Source of the DNA: Massilia rubra
GTDB lineage: Bacteria > Pseudomonadota > Gammaproteobacteria > Burkholderiales > Burkholderiaceae_D
Length of the DNA: 64,000 nt
Reading direction: 5' to 3'
Assembly: GCF_011682065.1 (NCBI RefSeq)
Contig: NZ_VUYU01000003.1
Span: forward strand, 310,001-374,000
The translations under genes were made by a program, and so were the position numbers. Below the pieces are notes generated by a model that saw only the letters and a program-made list of their open reading frames with translations, was not told the DNA's origin and searched no databases. Below, piece after piece: positions 10,693-18,745 of the stretch; position 1 is the first letter of the stretch; every line of letters begins with the position of its first letter.

Positions 10693-11399
10693 TATGTTCT
10701 TTCCGCAGCCAGTCCGGCCGCAAATGTAGTGATCGCGCTTGCCGCTTGCTCCGGTACGCTCTGCAGCAGCAGGTGCGGCCCCGTCAGCGCCACCAGGCGC
10801 CAGTCCGCGCACAGCGAAGCGAGCAGGCGCGCGGCCGAGGCCGGCACGATCCAGTCGCGCGTCGCTTGCAGGTACAGCACGGGCACGCTGATGGCCTGTG
10901 CGCGCCCGGTGTAATCAACCGCCATTACTTCTTTCAAGCGCAGGCGCAGGCGCGCGGGCGGCACCTTGTCGAGCGCGCCGCGCAGGGCTTTGCGCAAGAC
11001 CACCGGCGCATCGAAGCCGAGCAGGAAAGGGGCGATCAGTGGAGTAAGGGAAGACCACATGGGCAGCATGCCGACCAGTGGTTTAAGCGGCGCCAGCAGC
11101 GAACGCGGATTGCGCGCAAAGGTGCAGCACAGCACCAGAGCGATCAGCCCGGGCGGCTTTGACGCGGCCAGCGCGATAGCGACCGGCCCGGAGAAGGACT
11201 CGCCGATCAGCACGAACGGACGATCACGCGGCAACTTCGTCCGCGCATACTCGGTCAGGCCGACGTAACCGAGCGCCGGCGCGCAAGGGTAGGAGACAAC
11301 GATGGTGTCGACCTCGGCCCCAAGCGCGGCAATGAAACCGGCGAACAGGTCGCCGCTTCCGTCCATTCCCGGAAGCAGCACCACGGTCACCACCGGCAA
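10692..11399 (-). CDS. Alpha/beta hydrolase
   Basis: Protein of 235 aa with no signal peptide. Alpha/beta-hydrolase elements: VVLLPGMDGSGDLF (strand plus oxyanion loop), VLIGESFSGPVAIALAA (nucleophile elbow with Ser68; GxSxS where most families have GxSxG), LYLQATRDWIVP (acid) and TGPHLLLQ (His). It starts 3 bp after the lipA stop, so it belongs to the lipoate operon; a role in lipoyl metabolism is a guess from position. It may equally be an unrelated esterase. Confidence 0.85.
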   Translation of the reverse strand: MPVVTVVLLPGMDGSGDLFAGFIAALGAEVDTIVVSYPCAPALGYVGLTEYARTKLPRDRPFVLIGESFSGPVAIALAASKPPGLIALVLCCTFARNPRSLLAPLKPLVGMLPMWSSLTPLIAPFLLGFDAPVVLRKALRGALDKVPPARLRLRLKEVMAVDYTGRAQAISVPVLYLQATRDWIVPASAARLLASLCADWRLVALTGPHLLLQSVPEQAASAITTFAAGLAAERT

Positions 11400-11402
11400 A
11401 AC

Positions 11403-12395
11403 TTACGCGCTGATCGCCACGCCCGCGTTATGCGCCTGCTCGTCCGCATGGTACGAGCTGCGCACCATGGCGCCGACGGCGGCATGCACGAAGCCCATCT
11501 TGTAGGCTTCTTCCTCGAACATCTTGAACACGTCGGGATGCACATAGCGGCGCACCGGCAAGTGGTCGCCCGACGGCGACAGGTACTGGCCGATGGTCAG
11601 CATGTCGACGTTGTGGCTGCGCAAATCGCGCATCACTTGCAGGATTTCATCGTCGGTCTCGCCCAGGCCGACCATGATGCCGGACTTGGTCACCGCGTTC
11701 GGATACAGCGCCTTGAAGTCGCGCAGCAATTCCAGCGAGTGGGTGTAGTCGGAACCGGGACGGGCTTCCTTGTACAGGCGCGGCACGGTCTCCAGATTGT
11801 GGTTCATCACGTCCGGCAAGCCGTCGGCGAAGATCGCCAGCGCCTTGGCCAGGCGACCGCGGAAGTCGGGCACCAGCACTTCGATGCGGGTCTTCGGCGA
11901 CAGCGCGCGCGTCTGCTTGATGCACTCGACAAAGTGGCCGGCGCCGCCGTCGCGCAGGTCGTCACGGTCGACCGAGGTGATCACCACGTACGACAGGCGC
12001 AGCTCGGCGATGGTCTTGGACAGGTTGTGCGGCTCGTTGACATCGAGCGGATCGGGACGGCCGTGGCCGACGTCGCAGAACGGGCAGCGGCGGGTGCACT
12101 TGTCGCCCATGATCATGAAGGTGGCCGTGCCCTTGCCGAAGCATTCGCCGATGTTCGGGCAGCTCGCTTCTTCGCACACGGTCACCAGGTTGTTGGCGCG
12201 CAGGATATCCTTGATTTCGTAGAAACGCGACGACGCCGAAGCGGCCTTGACGCGGATCCAGTCCGGCTTTTTCAGGCGCTCGATTTGTCCGATCGGCACG
12301 ATCTTGATCGGAATGCGCGAGGTCTTGCTGGCGCCTTTTTGCTTGTCGCTGGCGTTATAGACTGGGGCGATGCTGGTGTCGGTGTCAGAAGTCAT
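11403..12395 (-). CDS. lipA: Lipoyl synthase
   Basis: Protein of 330 aa. Radical-SAM enzyme that inserts two sulfurs into octanoyl groups on E2/GcvH lipoyl domains. All signature cysteines are visible: the auxiliary cluster C-x4-C-x5-C in [12 protein letters not shown] and the radical-SAM C-x3-C-x2-C in CTRRCPFC. The C-terminal RSSY serine that ligates the auxiliary cluster is present (VRSSYHA). The first about 45 residues are a charged, family-typical extension. Start ATG 12395 overlaps the lipB stop by ATGA, so LipB (octanoyl transfer) and LipA (sulfur insertion) are co-translated. Confidence 0.97.
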   Translation of the reverse strand: MTSDTDTSIAPVYNASDKQKGASKTSRIPIKIVPIGQIERLKKPDWIRVKAASASSRFYEIKDILRANNLVTVCEEASCPNIGECFGKGTATFMIMGDKCTRRCPFCDVGHGRPDPLDVNEPHNLSKTIAELRLSYVVITSVDRDDLRDGGAGHFVECIKQTRALSPKTRIEVLVPDFRGRLAKALAIFADGLPDVMNHNLETVPRLYKEARPGSDYTHSLELLRDFKALYPNAVTKSGIMVGLGETDDEILQVMRDLRSHNVDMLTIGQYLSPSGDHLPVRRYVHPDVFKMFEEEAYKMGFVHAAVGAMVRSSYHADEQAHNAGVAISA

Positions 12396-13144
12396 TTGGC
12401 TGCTTGCCCGTGGGGCTCTGTGATGTTGTTCGATGCGGTATGCGGCGTATTCTGCGATGCGTCTTGCGATTCGTCCTGCGCTGCGCGGGTACTTAGCTGG
12501 CGCACCAGTTCGCGCGCCAGGGCTTGCTGCACGTCGGCCAGCGCGGCTTCGGCGCCCATGCTGCGCATGTCGACCGTTTCCAGGCCCGCGTAACCGCACG
12601 GATTAATCCAGGAAAACGGCGCCAGGTCCATCGCCACATTGAGCGACACGCCATGGTAAGTGCAGCCATTGCCGCGCACCTTGAGGCCGAGCGCGGCGAT
12701 CTTGGCGCCTTTGCGCGGCCCGCCGGCGATATAAATGCCAGGCGCGCCAGCGATGCGCTCACCGGCAAGATTATACGCCTCCAGCACATTGATGATCGCC
12801 TGCTCGATTTTTTCGACGAATTGGCGGGCGTACAGCTTGCCGCCCGGCTTGTTGCGGCGCAGATCGATCAACAGGTAAATCACCACCTGGCCGGGGCCGT
12901 GGTAGGTCACTTCGCCGCCACGGTCGGTCTGGACCACCGGCACCGCGTGCGCGCCGGCCAGCAGGTGGCCACGGTCGGCGCCCAGGCCCAGGGTGAACAC
13001 GGGCGGATGCTCGACGATCCACAGTTCGTCGGTGGTGTCGGGCTCGCGCGCGTCGGTAAACGCGCGCATGGCGGCAAACACCGGCTCGTAGTCGGCACGG
13101 CCGAGGTCGCGGATGATCGCCTGCGCAGGGCGGATGGAGGGCAT
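12392..13144 (-). CDS. lipB: Octanoyl-[ACP]:protein N-octanoyltransferase
   Basis: Protein of 250 aa. Moves octanoate from acyl carrier protein to lipoyl domains. Seen: [14 protein letters not shown], the [12 protein letters not shown] motif, catalytic Lys155 in AALGLKV and the acyl-thioester Cys183 in INPCGY. The last about 35 residues (rich in Gln, Ser, Asn: [17 protein letters not shown]) are an extra low-complexity tail beyond the usual end of the fold. First gene of the lip operon. The ybeD/DUF493 gene that often precedes lipB is instead 6 kb away at 19165-19431. Confidence 0.97.
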   Translation of the reverse strand: MPSIRPAQAIIRDLGRADYEPVFAAMRAFTDAREPDTTDELWIVEHPPVFTLGLGADRGHLLAGAHAVPVVQTDRGGEVTYHGPGQVVIYLLIDLRRNKPGGKLYARQFVEKIEQAIINVLEAYNLAGERIAGAPGIYIAGGPRKGAKIAALGLKVRGNGCTYHGVSLNVAMDLAPFSWINPCGYAGLETVDMRSMGAEAALADVQQALARELVRQLSTRAAQDESQDASQNTPHTASNNITEPHGQAAK

Positions 13145-13216
13145 GGGTCGTCGATCGGGGATAAGAGGGGCACGTCATTATATGCCAGTGCGCCGCCGGC
13201 AGCCGCCGAGGGACGA

Positions 13217-13684
13217 TCAATTCAGGCAGAGCTCGTCGCGTACCTTCTGTTCGTCCGGCGGGCGCTGGCCGGTGCGGGCGGAAACCCGTGCCTGGATGGC
13301 CGACAAGGCTGGAAAACTGTAGCGTTCGCAGCGCATGAAGTCCCACACCTCGGCGGTCAACATATTGACCGAGAAATGTCCCAGGGTGTACATCATCGCC
13401 GCCTTGGGCGGGTTGTGGTACAGCTGCAGGGAATAGTAGCCGTGGGCATCCGGCGCATCCTTGTCGGGTCCCTCGACAAACAGATGAGCGTCCTTTCGCT
13501 TCATCTGGAATTTCTGGTGTTCCAGCACCACGGACAGCACCTTGCGGGCCTGCTGCAAGGTCAGGCCGGACGGCCGGATCTGCTGCGCGTCGAGCGATGC
13601 CGCGCGCGCCGGCACGCCGGCCAACAGAGCGCCAGCGAGCAGCAGGGCGCAAGGCCGGCGCAAGGACTGCATTTCAATACCCAT
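13217..13684 (-). CDS. Uncharacterised exported protein
   Basis: Protein of 155 aa. Signal peptide (LRRPCALLLAGALLAGVPARA, cleavage about 26), then a small mixed domain: LTLQQARKVLSVVLEHQKF, AHGYYSLQLYHNPPKAAMMYTLGHFSVNMLTAEVWD, ending in a Cys (ELCLN). No family recognised; homologues with this SLQLYH...TLGHFSVN...EVWD pattern appear as hypothetical proteins in related bacteria. ATG at 13684 (GGGA upstream) is preferred; ATG at 13672 is the alternative and also leaves a signal peptide. Confidence 0.7.
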   Translation of the reverse strand: MGIEMQSLRRPCALLLAGALLAGVPARAASLDAQQIRPSGLTLQQARKVLSVVLEHQKFQMKRKDAHLFVEGPDKDAPDAHGYYSLQLYHNPPKAAMMYTLGHFSVNMLTAEVWDFMRCERYSFPALSAIQARVSARTGQRPPDEQKVRDELCLN

Positions 13685-13842
13685 CTGATTCCCGTAGCGT
13701 GGTTTTTTCAACAATGCCATTGTACGCCGCCATCAAGGCGCGATGGGCAGCCGCGCGCCGCATTAGCATAGTTGAAATGCTTCGTTGCCCCGTTCAAGGC
13801 GCGCCGATAAGCTGGGTGCTCGCTCATCACTCGTTTACCGCC

Positions 13843-14712
13843 ATGGCCGCCGTCCTCGATACCCGTTTCGACATCGTCCTCTTCGACGCCCCGCTGGGCG
13901 CGGCCATCAACGGGCTCGACCTGTCGATCCCGCTCAGCCGGGACGACTTCGCCCTGATCCACCGCGCCCACCTCGAGCACCATGTGCTGGTGTTTCGCGA
14001 CCAACACATCACGCCGGCGCAGCAGGTGGCCTTCAGCCGACGCTTCGGCCCGCTGCAAATCCATGTGCTGCGCCAGTTCCAGCTGCCGGCCGCGCCGGAA
14101 GTGCTGCGCATTTCCAACATCAAGGAAAACGGCCAGCCGCTCGGCCTGGGCGACGCCGGCCATTTCTGGCATTCGGACCTGTCGTACAAACCCATTCCCA
14201 GCCTGGGCTCGATGCTGCACGCGCAGGAGTTGCCACAAGACGGGGGCGATACCCTGTTCGCCAACCAGCACCTGGCCTGGGACAAGCTGCCCGGCTACCT
14301 GCGGCGCGCCATCGACGGGCGCAGCGCCGAACACAGCTACCTGGCCAAGTATGCCGAACTGCAAAAACGCAGCCCGTGGCGTCCCAACCTGACCCGCGCC
14401 CAGATCGACGAAGTCAAACCGGTCGTGCATCCGATCGTGCGCACCCATCCGGAAACCGGACGGCGCGCGCTGTTCGTCAGCGAGCATTTCACCACCCGCG
14501 TGATCGGCCTGCCGGACAGCGACAGCCGCGCCCTGCTCGATGAACTGTTCGCCTTCAGCACCCGGCCCGAATTCGTTTACCGCCACCAGTGGCAGGCGCG
14601 CGACATGGTGTTCTGGGATAACCGCTCGGTCATGCACCAGGCCGCCGGTTGCCCGGAAGACCAGCGCCGCTTGCTGTACCGCACCACCATCGAAGGCAGT
14701 GTGCCGTTCTGA
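13843..14712 (+). CDS. TauD/TfdA-family 2-oxoglutarate dioxygenase
   Basis: Protein of 289 aa. Fe(II)/2-oxoglutarate-dependent dioxygenase: the facial triad is His110-x-Asp112 (HFWHSDLSY) plus His265 (NRSVMHQA), with the 2OG-binding arginine in RRLLYRTTI. Such enzymes hydroxylate taurine or other sulfonates, or aryloxyalkanoates, releasing sulfite or a phenol. It heads an operon with a sulfonate-type ABC importer, so sulfonate-sulfur scavenging is the best guess; the substrate is unproven. No good Shine-Dalgarno: ATG 13843 fits family length, and an in-frame ATG at 13777 is possible. Confidence 0.9.
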   Translation: MAAVLDTRFDIVLFDAPLGAAINGLDLSIPLSRDDFALIHRAHLEHHVLVFRDQHITPAQQVAFSRRFGPLQIHVLRQFQLPAAPEVLRISNIKENGQPLGLGDAGHFWHSDLSYKPIPSLGSMLHAQELPQDGGDTLFANQHLAWDKLPGYLRRAIDGRSAEHSYLAKYAELQKRSPWRPNLTRAQIDEVKPVVHPIVRTHPETGRRALFVSEHFTTRVIGLPDSDSRALLDELFAFSTRPEFVYRHQWQARDMVFWDNRSVMHQAAGCPEDQRRLLYRTTIEGSVPF

Positions 14713-14736
14713 ACGGCGCCAACCAGGGAAACCACC

Positions 14737-15741
14737 ATGACACTGTTGAACAAGGCCGCCATCGCCCTCGCTTGCGCCGGCGCGCTGGTATCGACCCCGG
14801 CGCAGGCCGAGGGGCGCATCCGCATCGCCGAGCAGTTCGGCATCGTGTACCTGCTGCTGAACGTGGCGCAGGACCAGAAACTAATCGAAAAGCATGGCCG
14901 CAAGCAGGGCGTGGAGATCGATGTGGACTGGGTCAAGCTGTCGGGCGGAGCCGCCATCAACGATGCGCTTCTGTCGGGCTCGATCGACATCGCCAGCGCC
15001 GGCATCGGCCCCCTGCTGACCGTGTGGGACCGTACCTCCGGCAAGCAGAACGTCAAGGGCGTGGCGTCGCTCGGCAACTTTCCGTATTACCTGATCAGCA
15101 CCAATCCGAACGTCAAGACCATCGCCGACTTGAGCGACAAGGACCGCATCGCGCTGCCGGCGGTGACGGTGTCGGTGCAGGCGCGGATTTTGCAGATGGC
15201 GGCGGCGAAACAGTGGGGTACAGCCGAGTTCAAGAAGCTCGACCGCCTGACGCAAGCGCTGCCGCATCCGGACGCGGCCGCCGCAATCATTGCCGGCCAG
15301 ACCGAGATCAACGCCCATTTCGCCACGCCGCCCTACCAGGAGCAGGAACTGGCGGCCAATCCCAAGGCGCACATCGTGCTCGATTCCTATGAAGTGCAGG
15401 GCGGCCCCGGTTCCTCGACGGTCTTGTACGCCACCGAAAAATATCTGAAGGATAATCCGAAGACCTACCGCGCTTTTGTCGATGCGCTGGCCGAGGCCGC
15501 GCAATTCATCGGGGCCAGCCCGGAAGCGGCGGCCGATGCCTATCTGCGCGTGAACAAAAGCAACATCGAGCGCGCCCTGCTGCTGAAAGTCATCAAGAAC
15601 CCGAAAGTGCAGTTCCAGGTGGCGCCGCAAAACACGTTCGGCCTCGCGCAATTCCTGTTCCAGGCTGGCGCGCTGAAAAGGCAGCCGGCCAGCTGGCGCG
15701 ATTACTTTTTCCAGAGCCCGGCCGTGGCCTCGGGGAGCTGA
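14737..15741 (+). CDS. ABC importer substrate-binding protein (sulfonate/nitrate/taurine type)
   Basis: Protein of 334 aa. Signal peptide (about 1-24, STPAQAE), then a type-II periplasmic binding protein of the SsuA/TauA/NrtA class: IRIAEQFGIVYLL, LSGGAAINDALLSGSIDIASAG (family hallmark), LGNFPYYLIS and TPPYQEQEL. It captures the substrate in the periplasm for the ATPase and permease encoded next. GGGAAACC gives a Shine-Dalgarno. It follows the dioxygenase by 24 bp and precedes the ATPase by 1 bp. The ligand is not readable from sequence; a sulfonate is favoured by the TauD-type neighbour. Confidence 0.92.
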   Translation: MTLLNKAAIALACAGALVSTPAQAEGRIRIAEQFGIVYLLLNVAQDQKLIEKHGRKQGVEIDVDWVKLSGGAAINDALLSGSIDIASAGIGPLLTVWDRTSGKQNVKGVASLGNFPYYLISTNPNVKTIADLSDKDRIALPAVTVSVQARILQMAAAKQWGTAEFKKLDRLTQALPHPDAAAAIIAGQTEINAHFATPPYQEQELAANPKAHIVLDSYEVQGGPGSSTVLYATEKYLKDNPKTYRAFVDALAEAAQFIGASPEAAADAYLRVNKSNIERALLLKVIKNPKVQFQVAPQNTFGLAQFLFQAGALKRQPASWRDYFFQSPAVASGS

Positions 15742-15742
15742 G

Positions 15743-16672
15743 ATGGACGCGCACCGCTTCTCCCCGGCGCCCGGCGACGCGCTGCTGCGCGCCGAGGGCG
15801 TCACGCTCGAGTACCGCAGCGGCGCGGCCACCGTGCGCGCGACCGAGAATGTGAGCTTCGAGGTGCACCGGGGCGACCGCCTGGTGCTGCTGGGGCCGTC
15901 CGGCTGCGGCAAGTCGACTTTGCTCAAGGCCATTGCCGGCTTCATCACGCCGCGCGCCGGCAGCCTGACCCTGGACGGCCGGCCGATCGTGCGCCCCGGG
16001 CCGGACCGGATCGTGGTGTTCCAGGAATTCGACCAGTTGCCGCCGTGGAAGACGGTCAAGGGCAATGTCATGTTCCCCTTGCTGGCGGGCGGCATGGCCA
16101 AAGCCGAGGCGCAGGCGCGCGCGCTGCACTGGATTGGCAAGGTCGGCCTGTCGCCGTTCGCCGATGCCTTTCCGCACACCTTATCGGGCGGCATGAAGGC
16201 GCGCGTGGCGATTGCGCGGGCGCTGGCGATGCAGCCGGCCATCCTGCTGATGGACGAGCCGTTCGCCGCGCTCGACGCGCTCACGCGCCGCAGCATGCAG
16301 GAGGAACTGCACACCTTGTGGGAAGAAATCCGCTTCACGATGCTGTTCGTCACCCATTCGATCGAGGAAGCATTGGTGGTGGGCAACCGCATCGTGCTGC
16401 TGTCGCCCCATCCGGGCCGCGTGCGCGCCGAACTGAACAGTCATCAGTTCGACTTGGGCAGCGCCGGCGGCGAGGCGTTCCAGGCGGCCGCCCAGCGCAT
16501 TCACCGCCTGCTGTTCGGCGAAGATACCTTGGCGGCGCCCGCGCACGCAGCGTCGTCCACACACTTGTACACAGGCTTACCCACACCCTTATCCATGCAG
16601 TTATCCCCCCGCTTGCCCACAGCCTTGCCCACAGAGTTATCCACCCGGTTATCCACCGGGCTACACGCATGA
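15743..16672 (+). CDS. ABC importer ATPase with tetrapeptide-repeat tail
   Basis: Protein of 309 aa. Standard SsuB/TauB-type ATPase: Walker A GPSGCGKST, Q-loop VVFQEFDQLPPW, signature LSGGMKAR, Walker B ILLMDEPFAALD, switch His in FVTHS. It powers sulfonate-type import with its neighbours. The fold should end near residue 262; the last about 40 residues are unusual, a run of four-residue units (LYTG LPTP LSMQ LSPR LPTA LPTE LSTR LSTG) encoded by exact 12-bp DNA repeats resembling DnaA boxes. The tail is absent from usual family members. The stop overlaps the permease start by ATGA. Confidence 0.93.
   Translation: MDAHRFSPAPGDALLRAEGVTLEYRSGAATVRATENVSFEVHRGDRLVLLGPSGCGKSTLLKAIAGFITPRAGSLTLDGRPIVRPGPDRIVVFQEFDQLPPWKTVKGNVMFPLLAGGMAKAEAQARALHWIGKVGLSPFADAFPHTLSGGMKARVAIARALAMQPAILLMDEPFAALDALTRRSMQEELHTLWEEIRFTMLFVTHSIEEALVVGNRIVLLSPHPGRVRAELNSHQFDLGSAGGEAFQAAAQRIHRLLFGEDTLAAPAHAASSTHLYTGLPTPLSMQLSPRLPTALPTELSTRLSTGLHA
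16552..16671 (+). repeat. Ten-unit 12-bp tandem repeat with DnaA-box-like core
   Basis: Strict 12-bp period from 16552 to 16671, consensus about (C/G)TTATCCACAGN. Unit cores in order: TCGTCCACA, TTGTACACA, TTACCCACA, TTATCCATG, TTATCCCCC, TTGCCCACA, TTGCCCACA, TTATCCACC, TTATCCACC, CTACACGCA. The consensus DnaA box is TTATCCACA; none is an exact match, several differ by one or two bases. The array keeps the reading frame of the ATPase gene (12 bp = 4 codons) and ends on the permease ATG. Confidence 0.9.
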
Positions 16673-17562
16673 GCGCGCGGCCGCTGCCGCCGATCCGGCC
16701 GGAATACGTGGCGCCCCTGAGCGCGCCCGCCGCGCTGGTTCCGGCCGCTGCGCCGGCGCTGGCGCGGCGCGCGCTCGGGCATGCCTGGCTGCGCAAGTCG
16801 CTCCTGCTGCTGGTCCTGGCGGCGCTATGGGAAGCGCTGGCGCGCTGGCAGGATAACGACTTGCTGCTGCCGGGCGCGCTGCAGACGGCGCGTGCGTTTG
16901 CGGCCGGCATGGTGTCGGGCGAATTGCCCGGCTACGTGGCGGCCTCGCTGGCGGTGCTGGTGCAGGGCTATGCGCTGGGCGTGGCCGGAGCGCTGCTGTT
17001 GACCTCGCTGGCGATCGGCACCCGCTTCGGGCGCGACCTGCTGGAAACCTTGACCGCGATGTTCAATCCGCTGCCGGCGATTGCCTTGTTGCCGCTGGCG
17101 CTGCTGTGGTTCGGGCTGGGCCGCGCCAGCCTGGTGTTCGTGCTGGTCCATTCGGTGATGTGGCCGCTGGCGCTCAATGCGTATGCGGGTTTTGGCAGCG
17201 TGCCGGAAACCCTGCGCATGGCCGGGCGCAATTACGGCCTGAACGGGACGCGGCTGGTGTTTCAGGTAATGATTCCGGCGGCCTTGCCGGCCATTTTGTC
17301 GGGACTGAAAATCGGCTGGGCATTTGCCTGGCGCACCCTGATCGCGGCCGAACTGGTGTTTGGAACCACCTCGGGCAAGGGCGGGCTGGGCTGGTATATC
17401 TTCCAGAGCCGCAATGAGCTATTCACCGACAAGGTATTTGCCGGGCTGGCGGCGGTGATCGTGATCGGCTTGCTGGTCGAGGGGCTGGTGTTCCAGACCC
17501 TGGAACGCCTGACGGTGCGGCGCTGGGGCATGCAGCGCCAGGCGCTGGGGACGGCCGCATAG
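16669..17562 (+). CDS. ABC importer permease (SsuC/TauC-like)
   Basis: Protein of 297 aa. A proline/alanine-rich N-terminal stretch (about 1-40) precedes about six membrane helices (LRKSLLLLVLAALWEALA, LPGYVAASLAVLVQGYALGVAGALLL, AIALLPLALLWFGLG, ...). The EAA loop that touches the ATPase is visible as ETLRMAGRNYGLNGTRLVFQV...PAALPAILSGLKIG. It forms the inner-membrane channel of the dioxygenase-linked importer. ATG 16669 overlaps the ATPase stop and lies on the last unit of the 12-bp array. Confidence 0.93.
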   Translation: MSARPLPPIRPEYVAPLSAPAALVPAAAPALARRALGHAWLRKSLLLLVLAALWEALARWQDNDLLLPGALQTARAFAAGMVSGELPGYVAASLAVLVQGYALGVAGALLLTSLAIGTRFGRDLLETLTAMFNPLPAIALLPLALLWFGLGRASLVFVLVHSVMWPLALNAYAGFGSVPETLRMAGRNYGLNGTRLVFQVMIPAALPAILSGLKIGWAFAWRTLIAAELVFGTTSGKGGLGWYIFQSRNELFTDKVFAGLAAVIVIGLLVEGLVFQTLERLTVRRWGMQRQALGTAA

Positions 17563-17592
17563 CTTGCGATGCGGCCGCCGAAGACGGACAAG

Positions 17593-18012
17593 TCAGTCCA
17601 GGCCGGACAAGTCGCTCTTCGCGTTCTTGTCGACGTAGTAATAGGGCGTATCGCCTTTGTTGATAATGCCCACGCCGCCAACTCCCACCAGAAATTCCTT
17701 GCCCTGTTCGGTCGCTTTGAAGTAGCAGGCACCAAAAGAATAGCCGTGAAATTCAGAGTCGAGTATCGGCCTGACGTTTTTCCAATACGTGCGGAATTGC
17801 TCCGGAGTCATGGTAAACGCGGCACAGTAAGCGACCTCCTCCTCCAGATCCTTGATCTCACTGGACGTTACTTTGACAATATTCTTGGCCTCAACCGACA
17901 CTGGCCAATACCACCACAGCCGCAACATGCCGAAAGCGACGACCAACAAGGCGACAATCACAGCAGCGATTTTGAGGATTCTTTTCAGCGCACCCGAGGA
18001 ATTAGTAGGCAA
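17593..18012 (-). CDS. Membrane-anchored periplasmic protein, putative immunity protein (copy 1)
   Basis: Protein of 139 aa. One N-terminal helix (about 10-32, ILKIAAVIVALLVVAFGML) then a periplasmic domain beginning LWWYWPVSVEAKNIVKV and ending PYYYVDKNAKSDLSGLD. Two cysteines (VAYCAAF and GACYF) are conserved in the paralogue at 18746-19168, about half identical overall (shared FRTYWKN, RPI-D, GDT-YYYVD-AKS). It begins 11 bp inside the amidase gene with TTG at 18012, AAGG 8 nt upstream, so it is translationally coupled to it. A periplasmic partner made with a peptidoglycan amidase is the classic plan of effector immunity; this is inference. No named family recognised. Confidence 0.75.
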   Translation of the reverse strand: MPTNSSGALKRILKIAAVIVALLVVAFGMLRLWWYWPVSVEAKNIVKVTSSEIKDLEEEVAYCAAFTMTPEQFRTYWKNVRPILDSEFHGYSFGACYFKATEQGKEFLVGVGGVGIINKGDTPYYYVDKNAKSDLSGLD

Positions 18013-18613
18013 TCATGCCACCTTCGGTCGGATACTTGCGTGGATCCATATGGCCATGCGCGAAGATGCGCTTGCGGTCGAGTTTCAATGTCATGAGCAA
18101 CTCGCTCACCAGCCAGCGCGAGGAGGCGTTTTGCGCATTCGACGGACTGACATACGCGCCATTTTTCGGGGCGCCGACCACTTCGATGCCGATCGAGTCG
18201 TCATTCGTGGGATAGCGCAACCCGGCCGGTTTCTTCCGCTCCCATGCGTCAATCTGTTTGAATCGTTCGTCTTTATCGCTGGCGTACGCCTTCTCTATCC
18301 CGGCCAGGACTTCCTCGTCCCTCTGCGTACACATGTGCACCTGCTTGCAATAGGCTTTGATCCGCCCCACGTGGTAGCAAACCTGGGTGATCCTGGCGGT
18401 CTGGAAAATCTGGCCTGCCGGATCAATCAGGAAGTGTGCGCCATTTCCCGCCGGCTTGAACGTATAGCCGGCCATGGTCGTGATGATCGAGTCACTGCTG
18501 GTCTGGTGCAGGATGATACCGCTGACGTCGCTCATCGGCCCGTGCTCCAGCCTGGGATATATAGCAACATCAATACGGGCGTTTGAGATGATGCCGTTAT
18601 TTACGATCAACAT
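18002..18613 (-). CDS. PGRP/Amidase_2-type N-acetylmuramoyl-L-alanine amidase, putative secreted effector
   Basis: Protein of 203 aa. Amidase_2 fold: ISGIILHQ-like segment with zinc ligand His36 (GIILHQTSS), GNGAHFLIDPAGQIFQTA, CYHVG (His81), SIGIEVVG (Glu144), and FAHGHMDPRKYP with His186/188 and the conserved D-P-x-K. It should cleave the amide bond between MurNAc and the stem peptide. There is no signal peptide, yet its substrate is outside the cytoplasm. It also has an inserted Cys pair (KAYCKQVHMC) seen in amidases of antibacterial-effector type. GGGAAG precedes the ATG. Flanked by two paralogous periplasmic proteins. A type VI or other contact-dependent effector is the favoured reading; an endolysin or recycling amidase is the alternative. 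Confidence 0.85.
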   Translation of the reverse strand: MLIVNNGIISNARIDVAIYPRLEHGPMSDVSGIILHQTSSDSIITTMAGYTFKPAGNGAHFLIDPAGQIFQTARITQVCYHVGRIKAYCKQVHMCTQRDEEVLAGIEKAYASDKDERFKQIDAWERKKPAGLRYPTNDDSIGIEVVGAPKNGAYVSPSNAQNASSRWLVSELLMTLKLDRKRIFAHGHMDPRKYPTEGGMIAY

Positions 18614-18745
18614 GATATTTCTTCCCAGGAAAGAACGCCAGTTTTAAGAAAAATAATATTAAAACTATATCATGAATTTTTTTGGCAACGATGAACCAGG
18701 ATATCCATCCGGCCAATGCCGGTCGGTGCGGCGCGCGGGATGGGA
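18614..18745 (-). promoter_or_regulatory. AT-rich leader of the amidase gene
   Basis: 132 bp between the second immunity-like gene and the amidase. The part at 18640-18682 is strongly AT-rich (runs such as AAAATAATATTAAAAC and TTTTTTT), unlike the GC-rich surroundings. This fits a promoter for the amidase/partner pair and hints at acquired DNA that could be silenced by an H-NS-like protein. No precise -35/-10 is claimed. Confidence 0.45.

Noticed and set aside
16552-16671. Reading the DnaA-box-like array as the replication origin
   Set aside because: No dnaA, dnaN, gyrB, rpmH or AT-rich unwinding region is nearby, the array sits inside an operon, and no unit matches TTATCCACA exactly.
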